A stretch of DNA of 17,847 nucleotides from Actinomycetota bacterium (GTDB lineage: Bacteria; Actinomycetota; Acidimicrobiia; Acidimicrobiales; Ilumatobacteraceae). Below the pieces are notes generated by a model. The model worked only from the letters and a program-made list of their open reading frames with translations. It searched no databases and was not told the origin of the DNA. Shown one piece after another: positions 1 through 6,565 of this stretch. How positions within the stretch are numbered: the first letter of the stretch is position 1; each line of letters begins with the position of its first letter. Where the stretch lies: positions 1 through 17,847 of the forward strand of contig VGBY01000013.1 in assembly GCA_016870295.1 (NCBI GenBank), given 5' to 3'. A program made the position numbers and the translations under genes.

Positions 1-31
1 GCCGTCGCCGACCGAAGGTCGCGGCGAACGC

Positions 32-1075
32 TTACAGCGAGGCGATGACGAGTTCGGCAATCTGCAGTGCGTTCAATGCGGCACCCTTGCGCAGATTGTC
101 GTTCGATACGAACAACACGAGACCGCGACGGTCGTCGACCGATTGATCCTGACGGATGCGCCCCACGTACGACGGATCCTTGCCTGCTGCCAACAGTGGC
201 GTGGGGATGTCCACCACGCTCACACCGGGCGCACGACCAAGAATCTCCTGCGCTTGTGCCGGCGTGATCGACTTGGCGAACTCGGCGTTCAGCGACAACG
301 AGTGACCGGCAAACACCGGCACACGCACGCAGGTGCCCGACACCTTGAGGTTCGGGATGTGCAGGATCTTGCGCGTCTCGTTGCGCAACTTCTTTTCCTC
401 GTCGGTTTCCAATTCGCCGTCGTCAACCAGCGAGCCGGCGAAGGGCAACACGTTGAATGCGATCGTGCGCGCGAACTTGCTCGGTGCGGGGAATGACACG
501 GCGTCTCCGTCGTAGGTGAGGCGATCGATGTCGTCGGCGGCGGCCACCTGGGCGGAGAGTTCGGCAACGCCGGAGACTCCGCCGCCGCTCACTGCTTGAT
601 AGGTGCTCGCGGTCAGGCGCACGAGTGTGGCGGCATCGTGCAGCGGCTTCAACACGGGCATCGCCGCCATGGTGGTGCAATTCGGGTTCGCAATGATGCC
701 CTTCTTTGCCAGCGCGATGTCTTCGGGGTTGACCTCCGAGACGACGAGCGGCACTTCGGGGTCCATGCGCCAGCACGAGGAGTTGTCGACGACGATTGCC
801 CCTGCCGCCGCGAACTTCGGGGCGAGAGCGCGCGACGTGGTGGCACCGGCGGAAAATATGGCGACATCCAGCCCCGCGGGATCGGCCGTCGCAGCGTCTT
901 CGACGAGAATCTGCCGGCCACCGAAGTCGATCTTGCTGCCTGCCGAACGGGCCGATGCAAAGAATCGCAGGTCGGCGTGCGGCACATCACGCTCGAGCAA
1001 CAGCGAACGCATGACGTTGCCGACCATACCGGTGGCGCCGACGACGCCGATGTTCGGTTTGCGACTCAATGCCAC
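32..1075 (-). CDS. asd: Aspartate-semialdehyde dehydrogenase
   Basis: This enzyme makes L-aspartate 4-semialdehyde from aspartyl phosphate with NADPH, the second step of lysine, methionine, threonine and diaminopimelate synthesis in the cytoplasm. The 347-aa protein has the N-terminal NADP loop (GVVGATGMVG, residues 10-19), the catalytic cysteine in PNCTT (Cys133), and the C-terminal RVPVFAGHS segment with the active-site His258. Length is normal for the family. The start is GTG at 1075, reading MALSRKPNIGVVG. It follows the methyltransferase stop by only 4 nt, so it is probably translated from the lysC operon message. No Shine-Dalgarno is obvious. The 31 bases beyond the stop, at the window edge, show nothing recognisable. 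Function is secure. Confidence 0.97.
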   Translation of the reverse strand: MALSRKPNIGVVGATGMVGNVMRSLLLERDVPHADLRFFASARSAGSKIDFGGRQILVEDAATADPAGLDVAIFSAGATTSRALAPKFAAAGAIVVDNSSCWRMDPEVPLVVSEVNPEDIALAKKGIIANPNCTTMAAMPVLKPLHDAATLVRLTASTYQAVSGGGVSGVAELSAQVAAADDIDRLTYDGDAVSFPAPSKFARTIAFNVLPFAGSLVDDGELETDEEKKLRNETRKILHIPNLKVSGTCVRVPVFAGHSLSLNAEFAKSITPAQAQEILGRAPGVSVVDIPTPLLAAGKDPSYVGRIRQDQSVDDRRGLVLFVSNDNLRKGAALNALQIAELVIASL

Positions 1076-1079
1076 CGCG

Positions 1080-1946
1080 TCAGGCTAACCGCGCAAGCAG
1101 CCACCAGTGGCTGGGGTGCACACGCCGCACCGCAAGTTTCCGCACACCATCGGCCGACACCTTCACTCGTCGGCGCGGCGAATGGATGATGGTGACGTCA
1201 CGCAACCGCGAACCAATCAAGTCGAGCCCAATCGACGCCAGCACATCGTCGGGGCTCAGCCGATTGGCCTGCCAACCCAATCGTGTGAGGGCGCGTACAC
1301 GCGCCATGTATTTCGCCACCTTCGGCGCGCGCCACAACACCCGCACCACGCCGCCGAGCGGCACGAGTGCGGCATCAAGCGGAGTCCAGGTGCGGAAGTT
1401 GAGGGCGACAAGACCGCCACTCTTTGTCACGCGCACGGCTTCACCCACCAACGACTGTGCGTCTCCAGCGCTGCAGTGCTGCAAGGTGATGTAGGAGAAC
1501 GCGAGATCGACGGAAGCCGACGGCAGGTCGAGTGTTCTCCCATCGGCCACGTGCAGCGTGCGCAACGCGGTGGGTTCGCCGTGCTCGAATACGGTTTCAC
1601 GACAACGCTCGAGAAACGCCGCATCGACGTCGGCAGCATGCACCACACGAAACCGTTTGCTGAAACCAGCGGTCATCCGACCGATGCCACTGCCGATCTC
1701 GACCATCGACAAATCGGTGGTGGAACCCTTCGGAAAGCCGAAGATCTTCAGATACCGCCGCACTTCGTCGTCGCCACTCGCGGCGAACGACGCAAGCGAC
1801 ACGTCACCGGTTTTGTTGTCGAACACCCAACCGGTGCTGCGCACTGCCTGGTCGGCAGTCAGAGTCTCGGTGCGCAAACCGGCGCTGCGCCACGGCACAC
1901 CCTGCGGACGCCGCAATCGTTCCGCAGCGCGACGCAGCAAGGTCAT
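1080..1946 (-). CDS. Class I SAM-dependent methyltransferase of unknown substrate
   Basis: The 288-aa protein is a Rossmann-fold methyltransferase of the Methyltransf_11 type. Motif I is MVEIGSGIGRM (residues 81-91), followed by the acidic ribose-binding AADVD (105-109), a motif near DLAFSYITLQHC (147-158) and GGLVALNF (177-184). The C-terminal 100 residues are basic and Trp/Arg rich, with no second domain I recognise. It starts with ATG 3 nt after the lysC stop and ends 4 nt before asd, so it belongs to the aspartate-pathway operon. The sequence does not tell the substrate. Neighbouring lysC and asd do not need a methyltransferase, so the link may be only co-transcription. The fold is secure and the role unknown. 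Confidence 0.85.
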   Translation of the reverse strand: MTLLRRAAERLRRPQGVPWRSAGLRTETLTADQAVRSTGWVFDNKTGDVSLASFAASGDDEVRRYLKIFGFPKGSTTDLSMVEIGSGIGRMTAGFSKRFRVVHAADVDAAFLERCRETVFEHGEPTALRTLHVADGRTLDLPSASVDLAFSYITLQHCSAGDAQSLVGEAVRVTKSGGLVALNFRTWTPLDAALVPLGGVVRVLWRAPKVAKYMARVRALTRLGWQANRLSPDDVLASIGLDLIGSRLRDVTIIHSPRRRVKVSADGVRKLAVRRVHPSHWWLLARLA

Positions 1947-1949
1947 CGT

Positions 1950-2462
1950 TTACTTGCGCTCAGGTAGCGGGGCGGAATAATCGTCGCCGCTGTCGAGACC
2001 GAACGCCGAGTGCAAAGCCTGCACGGCCTTCTGCATCATCGCCGCGCGCACGACGACCGACACGCGAATCGTCGATGTGGAAATCATCTCGATGTTGACA
2101 CCGTTGTCGGCGAGCACCCGGAACATCTTGGCTGCAACGCCGGGGCTCGTCTTCATCCCCGCCCCGACGAGCGAAATTTTGGCGATGTCTTCGTCGTGCG
2201 TGACACCTCCGGCCTTCAACTCCTTGCCGATACGGCTGACGATCGGCTCGGCCGTCTTCACATCGGCCTTCGGCACCGTGAAGGAGATGTCCGTCGTGCC
2301 AGCAGTCGACGTGTTCTGCACGATCATGTCGACGTTCACGTTCGCGCCAGCGAGCGCCTCGAACAGCGCGGCGGAAACTCCGGGGCGGTCGGGCACGGCA
2401 AGGATCGTGAGTTTGGCCTCACTGGCATCCTGCACGACTCCTGAGATGACCGGTTCTTCCAT
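1950..2462 (-). CDS. lysC: Aspartate kinase beta subunit from internal in-frame start
   Basis: Corynebacterium and Bacillus lysC genes encode a second, shorter subunit made of the ACT domains from an in-frame internal start, giving an alpha2beta2 enzyme. Here the codon for Met251 (ATG at 2462, reading MEEPVISGV) lies at the junction between kinase and ACT domains, where the corynebacterial beta subunit begins. It is preceded by AAAGGA with an 8-nt spacer, one of the clearer Shine-Dalgarno matches in this window. The product would be 170 aa, the two ACT domains only. This is inferred from position and ribosome-binding site. Confidence 0.6.
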   Translation of the reverse strand: MEEPVISGVVQDASEAKLTILAVPDRPGVSAALFEALAGANVNVDMIVQNTSTAGTTDISFTVPKADVKTAEPIVSRIGKELKAGGVTHDEDIAKISLVGAGMKTSPGVAAKMFRVLADNGVNIEMISTSTIRVSVVVRAAMMQKAVQALHSAFGLDSGDDYSAPLPERK

Positions 2463-3212
2463 GTTCTTCATCCTTTCGTGATTGCGACCAACGACCCACG
2501 TGCCTTCTTCCCATGTGAAGCTGCTTCGCACGTGAATCGGCACGTCGTGATTGCGGGCGAACTCCACCGAGCGCAGCGCGAGCACCTTGCTGCCCGCACC
2601 GGCCATCTCCAGCATCTCATCAAACTGCAGGACGGGAATCTTGCGCGCCTGCGACACGACGCGCGGGTCGGCGGTGAATACACCCGTGACGTCGGTGTAG
2701 ATCTCGCACGAGTCGGCGCGCAGCGCCGCCGCAAGCGCGACCGCCGTCGTGTCGCTGCCGCCCCGGCCCAGCGTGGTGATCTCCTTTGCGGTGCTGATGC
2801 CCTGAAACCCGGCGACGACCGCGACTTTGCCGTCGGCGACTGCCGCCCGCACACGATCACCCTTCACTTCAAGAATCTTCGCCTTCGTGTGCACCGTGTC
2901 GGTGATGATGCCGACCTGTGAACCCGTGAAACTCATGGCATCGACACCGACATCATGCAGGGCCATGCACAACAGCGCCATGCTGATGCGCTCGCCGGTG
3001 GTGAGCAACATGTCCATCTCGCGACTCGGTGGATTCGTCGACACCTGATGGGCTAGTTGCAGCAGGTTGTCGGTGGCCTTGCCCATCGCCGACACCACGA
3101 CGACGAGATCATGCCCGGCGGCGCGGGTCGCGGCGATATGGCGAGCCACATTGCGCATTCGCTCCGGGTCTGCCACCGATGTGCCGCCGTATTTCTGCAC
3201 GATGAGCGACAT
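1950..3212 (-). CDS. lysC: Aspartate kinase, ACT-domain regulated (alpha subunit)
   Basis: This enzyme phosphorylates L-aspartate with ATP, the committed step of the aspartate family pathway, and is usually feedback-inhibited by lysine and/or threonine. The 420-aa protein has the kinase motif KYGGTSV (residues 7-13), the TTGERIS segment (71-77), GRGGSDTTAVALA (149-161) and two C-terminal ACT domains at about 266-340 and 346-415. The length matches the actinobacterial and Bacillus-type enzyme. It starts with ATG at 3212. A weak TAGCGT hexamer sits 11 nt upstream, and there is no good Shine-Dalgarno. It is first in an operon with a methyltransferase and asd, and divergent from a cyclophilin. 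An internal start for a beta subunit is described separately. Confidence 0.97.
   Translation of the reverse strand: MSLIVQKYGGTSVADPERMRNVARHIAATRAAGHDLVVVVSAMGKATDNLLQLAHQVSTNPPSREMDMLLTTGERISMALLCMALHDVGVDAMSFTGSQVGIITDTVHTKAKILEVKGDRVRAAVADGKVAVVAGFQGISTAKEITTLGRGGSDTTAVALAAALRADSCEIYTDVTGVFTADPRVVSQARKIPVLQFDEMLEMAGAGSKVLALRSVEFARNHDVPIHVRSSFTWEEGTWVVGRNHERMKNMEEPVISGVVQDASEAKLTILAVPDRPGVSAALFEALAGANVNVDMIVQNTSTAGTTDISFTVPKADVKTAEPIVSRIGKELKAGGVTHDEDIAKISLVGAGMKTSPGVAAKMFRVLADNGVNIEMISTSTIRVSVVVRAAMMQKAVQALHSAFGLDSGDDYSAPLPERK
2471..2476 (-). promoter_or_regulatory. Internal Shine-Dalgarno for LysC beta subunit
   Basis: On the minus strand AAAGGA lies 8 nt before the in-frame ATG for Met251 of LysC. 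Most starts in this window lack such a site, so its presence inside a coding region supports internal initiation. Confidence 0.55.
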
Positions 3213-3267
3213 GTCGATAAATAACGCTACTCCTCACAATCTTTGCGGTCGGTAGCATTTTCCACTC
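3213..3267. promoter_or_regulatory. Divergent lysC / cyclophilin intergenic region
   Basis: These 55 bases separate the two divergent start codons. For the cyclophilin, TAGCAT (3253-3258, plus strand) is 9 nt before the GTG start and fits a -10 box of a leaderless or nearly leaderless transcript. For lysC, TAGCGT (3224-3229, minus strand) is 11 nt before the ATG. No convincing -35 is visible for either. There is no room for a lysine riboswitch. The assignments are inferred from spacing only. Confidence 0.45.
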
Positions 3268-4101
3268 GTGGGTACCGACAAACGCGAACGCCAGAAAAAG
3301 AACCGTGATGCCAGACGTTCGGAGCACGAGCGTCGCGCGCAACGCAACAAGGTGCAGAAGCGCGGTGCGCGAGTCGGCGTCGTCGTGCTGGTGGTCATCG
3401 CTCTCGTCGGCTTCGTCTTCGTGACGGGCAACAACACCAACGAGACTGATACATCGGTCTCCGAGGACACGACGCAAGACACGACGCCAACTCAAGATGT
3501 CGCCCCAGTGGCCGCCGGACCGTTCGAATACGGCACCAGCGAATGCCCGCCAGTCGATGGCAACACCGATCAGAAGCGCACCTTCAGCGATGCCCACCAA
3601 CTGTGCATCGACCCCGCGAAGAGTTACATCGCCAACTTTGAGACGACGCAGGGTTCGTTCAGCGTGCGACTGCTCACCGACCGCGCCGCCGGCACGGTGA
3701 ACAACTTCGTGTCGCTCGCCCGCTGGAAGTATTTCGACGGCACCAAGTGCCACCGCGTGATCGAGGACTTCGTCGTGCAGTGCGGCGACCCGACCGCAAC
3801 GGGCTCCGGTGGTCCGGGGTATTCGTTCGCTGATGAATTGCCGGCCGCCGGCGAGTACAAGATCGGTTCCTTGGCGATGGCGAACTCCGGCCCGAACACC
3901 AACGGCAGCCAGTTTTTCATCATCACCGGCAACAACGGCGCGGCCCTGCCACCGCAGTACTCGTTGTTCGGCGAGGTCGTCACTGGTCTTGATACGGCCG
4001 TGAAGGCAATGGGTGCGCTCTTCAATCCCGACCCGGCCGCCAACGGAGTGCCGCCCGCCGGGGAAATCGTGCTGAAGAGCGTGACGATCACCGAGTCGTA
4101 A
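3268..4101 (+). CDS. Membrane-anchored cyclophilin-type peptidyl-prolyl isomerase
   Basis: It catalyses cis-trans isomerisation of peptidyl-proline bonds, probably on the outer face of the cytoplasmic membrane. The 277-aa protein begins with a very basic cytoplasmic segment (residues 1-35), followed by one membrane helix (about 36-53), an acidic Thr-rich linker (55-80), and a cyclophilin domain from about 120 to the end. The domain shows CHRVIEDFVVQCGDPTATG (161-179), with Arg163 at the catalytic arginine position, and NGSQFFIIT (212-220). The start is GTG at 3268, close behind a TAGCAT hexamer. Basic N-terminus, single helix and linker are common in actinobacterial secreted foldases. Neighbours give no clue to clients. 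A role in folding exported proteins is inference. Confidence 0.93.
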   Translation: MGTDKRERQKKNRDARRSEHERRAQRNKVQKRGARVGVVVLVVIALVGFVFVTGNNTNETDTSVSEDTTQDTTPTQDVAPVAAGPFEYGTSECPPVDGNTDQKRTFSDAHQLCIDPAKSYIANFETTQGSFSVRLLTDRAAGTVNNFVSLARWKYFDGTKCHRVIEDFVVQCGDPTATGSGGPGYSFADELPAAGEYKIGSLAMANSGPNTNGSQFFIITGNNGAALPPQYSLFGEVVTGLDTAVKAMGALFNPDPAANGVPPAGEIVLKSVTITES

Positions 4102-4125
4102 ACGACGTCAGCGAGTCGTCGATAA

Positions 4126-4164
4126 TTTCAGCGGGGCGACAACAGTTTCAGCGGGGCGCCAACA
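4126..4164. repeat. Two-copy 20-bp tandem repeat at the phosphatase 3' end
   Basis: TTTCAGCGGGGCG followed by (A/C)CAACA occurs at 4126-4144 and again at 4146-4164, with one mismatch (A4139 versus C4159). The right copy holds the last codons and the stop (4148-4150) of the minus-strand phosphatase. The left copy therefore looks like a duplicated gene end, with its own TGA, in the convergent spacer with the cyclophilin. Confidence 0.85.
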
Positions 4165-4930
4165 CGTTACGCGCGAGCGCATCGACGGTCTCGTCGGTCA
4201 CACCAATCTCTCGCACATAGTTGCGCACCGAACCGTGTTGTGAAGTTAAATCATCGAGGATGATGGTCATTGCGCGCGGGTCGGCGGCGGCGAATCGTGC
4301 CGGCATCTTTGCGTAGAGTTCGGCCAACTCGGGCTGATGCTCGCCGGCCCACACGATGAGTCGCCGCATTGCATCTGCGGTGAGGCCATAGTCGGCGGCG
4401 ATGATCTGCTCACTCACGCCGAGTGACCCAAGCACCAATGCCGAGAGAATTCCCGTGCGATCCTTGCCAGCCGCGCAGTGGAACACGGCGGGCAATACTT
4501 GTTCTTCAGCCAGCAGACGCATTGCGTCGGCGAATCGTGGTGCAGATGAGGCAAGCATCTCGCGATACGCCCACACCAGGAATTCGACGACATCCTCGAT
4601 TTCGGGGGTTGCCGTCTCGCCCCATGTCGCATCAATGATCGGCAGGTGGTGATAGGCGACATTGAAGTCGTTCACCGGAAACGTGCCGCGCGTCTTCACC
4701 TCGTTGACGGTACGCAGGTCCACCACGGTGCGCACGCCAAGATCGACGACCGCCCGTGCGTCGCGCGGTGTCAGGCGGTGCAAGCCGTCGGCGCGGAAGA
4801 GCGTTCGCCAGCGTGTCTCGCGACCGTCGCTCGTCGGGTATCCACCAAGATCGCGGAAGTTGTGCACCGCAAACAGCGGCACCACACGCCTGTCATCGGC
4901 AATCAGGGTGGCGATATCGACCGTAGACAT
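4148..4930 (-). CDS. Tyrosine-phosphatase-family protein (PTPLP / Y_phosphatase3 type)
   Basis: The 260-aa protein has the family N-terminal signature NFRDLGGYPTSDG (residues 24-36), FRADGLHRLT (45-54), and the Cys-x5-Arg loop HCAAGKDRTG (151-160), with nucleophile Cys152 and Arg158. Proteins of this MptpB-like family remove phosphate from phosphotyrosine, phosphoserine or phosphoinositides. The lysine inside the loop is typical of the members that accept lipids as well. The open frame extends to 5107, but I start it at ATG 4930 because homology begins right after it and TACCGT lies 7 nt upstream, as for other leaderless starts here. It is divergent from hydroxyacyl-CoA dehydrogenase. No signal peptide is seen, so it is probably cytoplasmic. 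The physiological substrate is unknown. Confidence 0.9.
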   Translation of the reverse strand: MSTVDIATLIADDRRVVPLFAVHNFRDLGGYPTSDGRETRWRTLFRADGLHRLTPRDARAVVDLGVRTVVDLRTVNEVKTRGTFPVNDFNVAYHHLPIIDATWGETATPEIEDVVEFLVWAYREMLASSAPRFADAMRLLAEEQVLPAVFHCAAGKDRTGILSALVLGSLGVSEQIIAADYGLTADAMRRLIVWAGEHQPELAELYAKMPARFAAADPRAMTIILDDLTSQHGSVRNYVREIGVTDETVDALARNVLAPR

Positions 4931-4937
4931 CAGATGA

Positions 4938-4943
4938 ACGGTA
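4938..4943 (-). promoter_or_regulatory. -10 box, leaderless promoter of the phosphatase
   Basis: TACCGT on the minus strand is followed by exactly 7 nt and then the ATG at 4930, so transcription would start at or next to the first codon. The identical hexamer at the same distance precedes phoU. There is no Shine-Dalgarno between it and the start. Confidence 0.6.
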
Positions 4944-4954
4944 CCGAGTCCAAG

Positions 4955-4960
4955 TACGCT
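4955..4960 (+). promoter_or_regulatory. -10 box, leaderless promoter of hydroxyacyl-CoA dehydrogenase
   Basis: TACGCT on the plus strand is 7 nt before the GTG at 4968 and 4 nt before an in-frame GTG at 4965. Its centre is 17 bp from the opposing -10 box of the phosphatase, so each promoter's -35 region would cover the other's -10 box or transcript start. Confidence 0.6.
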
Positions 4961-4967
4961 CGGCGTG

Positions 4968-5834
4968 GTGAGCACAGCTGCTGGCAATTCGTCGCTCACC
5001 ATCGGCGTCGTCGGCTCGGGCATCATGGCCGGCGGCATCGCCGAGGTGGTCGCTCGCGCAGGGATGCGGGCGATTCTGCGGGCACGTTCCGAGGCCTCCG
5101 CTGCCACTGCCGTGAAGCAGGTGACGAGCGGGTTGGCCCGTCAAGTGGACAAGGGCAAGCTTGACGCTGCCGAGCGAGACCGCATCCTCGCCAACATCAC
5201 GACGGCCACCGATCTCGGTGCGCTCGGTGCGTGCGACATCATCATCGAGTCGGTGGTGGAGGATCTTGCCACCAAACAACAGTTGTTCCGCGACCTCGAC
5301 GCCGTCGCTACGCCGCGTGCGATTCTCGCCACGAACACAAGCACCCTGCCCGTGGTGGAAATGGCCAAGGTGGTGAGGCAGCCCGAGCGCGTGTGCGGCA
5401 TCCATTTCTTCAACCCCGCGCAGGTGCTGCCACTCGTCGAGATCGTGCGACCGATCACCGCGAGTGACGACACCATCAATCGCTCGGTGACATTCGTGAA
5501 GGCGATCGGCAAAGACGGCGTCAACGTGCTCGACCGCGCGGGCTTCATCGTGAATGCATTGCTCTTCCCGTATCTCAACAATGCGATTCGCATGTTGGAG
5601 GATGGCACGGCCTCGATGGAAGACATCGACACCGCCATGAAAGGTGGCTGCAACTTCCCGATGGGCCCATTTGCGCTGCTTGACCTCGTTGGCCTCGACA
5701 CGTCGCTCTCGATTCTCGACACGCTGCACGCATCGTTCGGCGACGAGAACTTTGCGCCACGACCGATGCTGCGCAAACTCGTCGCCGAGGGCCGGCTCGG
5801 ACGCAAAACAAAGGCCGGCTTCTACGTCTACTAG
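4968..5834 (+). CDS. 3-hydroxyacyl-CoA (3-hydroxybutyryl-CoA) dehydrogenase
   Basis: This NAD(P)-dependent enzyme interconverts 3-hydroxyacyl-CoA and 3-oxoacyl-CoA, most likely acetoacetyl-CoA and (S)-3-hydroxybutyryl-CoA given its short single-function form of about 288 aa. It has the N-terminal dinucleotide loop VVGSGIMAGGIAEVVARAG, the catalytic histidine in GIHFFNPAQVLPLVE (about residue 146), and the C-terminal domain ending GRKTKAGFYVY. One oddity is that the loop reads GIMAGGIA where the family usually has GxMGxGIA. Two adjacent GTG codons (4965, 4968) could start it, and I prefer 4968 because it is 7 nt from TACGCT. Downstream lie aat and ecm, so a role in the ethylmalonyl-CoA pathway is plausible but inferred. 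Beta-oxidation or butyrate use is the alternative. Confidence 0.92.
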   Translation: MSTAAGNSSLTIGVVGSGIMAGGIAEVVARAGMRAILRARSEASAATAVKQVTSGLARQVDKGKLDAAERDRILANITTATDLGALGACDIIIESVVEDLATKQQLFRDLDAVATPRAILATNTSTLPVVEMAKVVRQPERVCGIHFFNPAQVLPLVEIVRPITASDDTINRSVTFVKAIGKDGVNVLDRAGFIVNALLFPYLNNAIRMLEDGTASMEDIDTAMKGGCNFPMGPFALLDLVGLDTSLSILDTLHASFGDENFAPRPMLRKLVAEGRLGRKTKAGFYVY

Positions 5835-5925
5835 AACGTCGCAACACCACTCACGCTGGGGGGATCTCTCGCTGTTGCGCGCGACATCCGGCTGGGATCG
5901 TCGACCGCAACCCGTCGAAGAATGC

Positions 5926-6555
5926 ATGTTCGCGTGGCCACCCGTCTCGTCGTGGCCGCCTGACGACGATCTCATCGGCCAGGGCGCCGACCTCACCGTG
6001 GCCACCGTGGTCGACGGTTACCGACACGGTCTGTTCGCGATGGAACGCTCGAACGATGACGGCACGCTCTTTTGGTGGTCACCCGCACAACGCTGTGTGA
6101 TTCCACTCGACGGACTCCGCATCACACGCTCGATGCGGCGCAGTGCGAAGCGATTCCATCTCCGCGTCAACACCTGCTTCGAACGAGTGATGCTCGGCTG
6201 CAGTACGCGCCACGCCGAAGACGGCCGTTGGATCACCCCGCGCTTCATCCAGCAGTACAGCCAGTTGCACGCGCTCGGTTGGGCGCACAGTGTGGAGACG
6301 TTCAACGAAGACGGCGTATTGGTGGGCGGGCTCTACGGCGTGCGAATCGGTAAGTTCTTCGCCGGCGAATCGATGTTCCACCTCGAGCGAGATGCGTCGA
6401 AGGTGGCGCTCATGGCACTGGTCGACATCATGCGCTCGGCCAAGATGACCCTGCTCGACGCGCAGTGGAGCACACCGCACCTGCTCAGCCTCGGCGGTGT
6501 GGAGATTCCGCGAGAGGAATATCTCGCGAGGCTCGCCGTCGCCATAGCGGCTTAG
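5926..6555 (+). CDS. aat: Leucyl/phenylalanyl-tRNA--protein transferase
   Basis: It transfers Leu or Phe from aminoacyl-tRNA to N-terminal Arg or Lys of proteins, creating N-degrons for ClpS/ClpAP-type proteolysis in the cytoplasm. The 209-aa form shows the family motifs FWWSP (residues 49-53), GGLYGVRIGKFFAGESMFH (134-152) and LDAQWSTPHLLSLGG (177-191). The start is uncertain. ATG 5926 is the only ATG near the domain and has no clear ribosome-binding site. An in-frame TTG at 5875 lies 11 nt after a GGGGGGA run (5858-5864) and would add 17 residues that might belong to the normal N-terminus. The gene is 91 nt (or 40 nt) after the dehydrogenase and probably co-transcribed with it. The spacer holds nothing else I recognise. 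Confidence 0.92.
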   Translation: MFAWPPVSSWPPDDDLIGQGADLTVATVVDGYRHGLFAMERSNDDGTLFWWSPAQRCVIPLDGLRITRSMRRSAKRFHLRVNTCFERVMLGCSTRHAEDGRWITPRFIQQYSQLHALGWAHSVETFNEDGVLVGGLYGVRIGKFFAGESMFHLERDASKVALMALVDIMRSAKMTLLDAQWSTPHLLSLGGVEIPREEYLARLAVAIAA

Positions 6556-6558
6556 CCT
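6553..6558 (+). promoter_or_regulatory. -10 box of ecm overlapping the aat stop codon
   Basis: TAGCCT begins with the TAG stop codon of aat (6553-6555) and is followed by 7 nt and then the GTG start of the mutase gene at 6566. The same hexamer stands 8 nt before the GTG at 11203. This suggests a leaderless promoter giving the mutase its own transcript inside the operon. Confidence 0.5.
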
Positions 6559-6565
6559 TGTTTCT

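Noticed and set aside
1107..1967. Plus-strand open frame of 286 codons opposite the methyltransferase
   Set aside because: It is a shadow of a gene with SAM-binding motifs, with no domain, start signal or promoter of its own.
3213..3267. Possible lysine riboswitch before lysC
   Set aside because: The spacer is 55 nt and is shared with a divergent gene. It has no room for the structure.
4669..4677. Additional GTTCACC-like cores inside genes (near 4670, 3697, 13205 and 14463)
   Set aside because: They are single half-sites in coding sequence without an 11-nt partner, as expected by chance in this base composition.
4931..5107. N-terminal extension of the phosphatase frame
   Set aside because: It would overlap the start of the divergent dehydrogenase by over 100 bases. 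The family signature begins shortly after ATG 4930.
4893..6005. Long minus-strand open frame (370 codons) opposite the hydroxyacyl-CoA dehydrogenase and aat start
   Set aside because: It lies antisense to a gene with clear catalytic motifs, has a His/Arg/Glu-rich composition typical of a GC-rich shadow frame, and matches no family I know.
6556..6565. Possible cobalamin riboswitch before the B12-dependent mutase
   Set aside because: Only 10 nt separate aat from the mutase start, which is far too short for a riboswitch.
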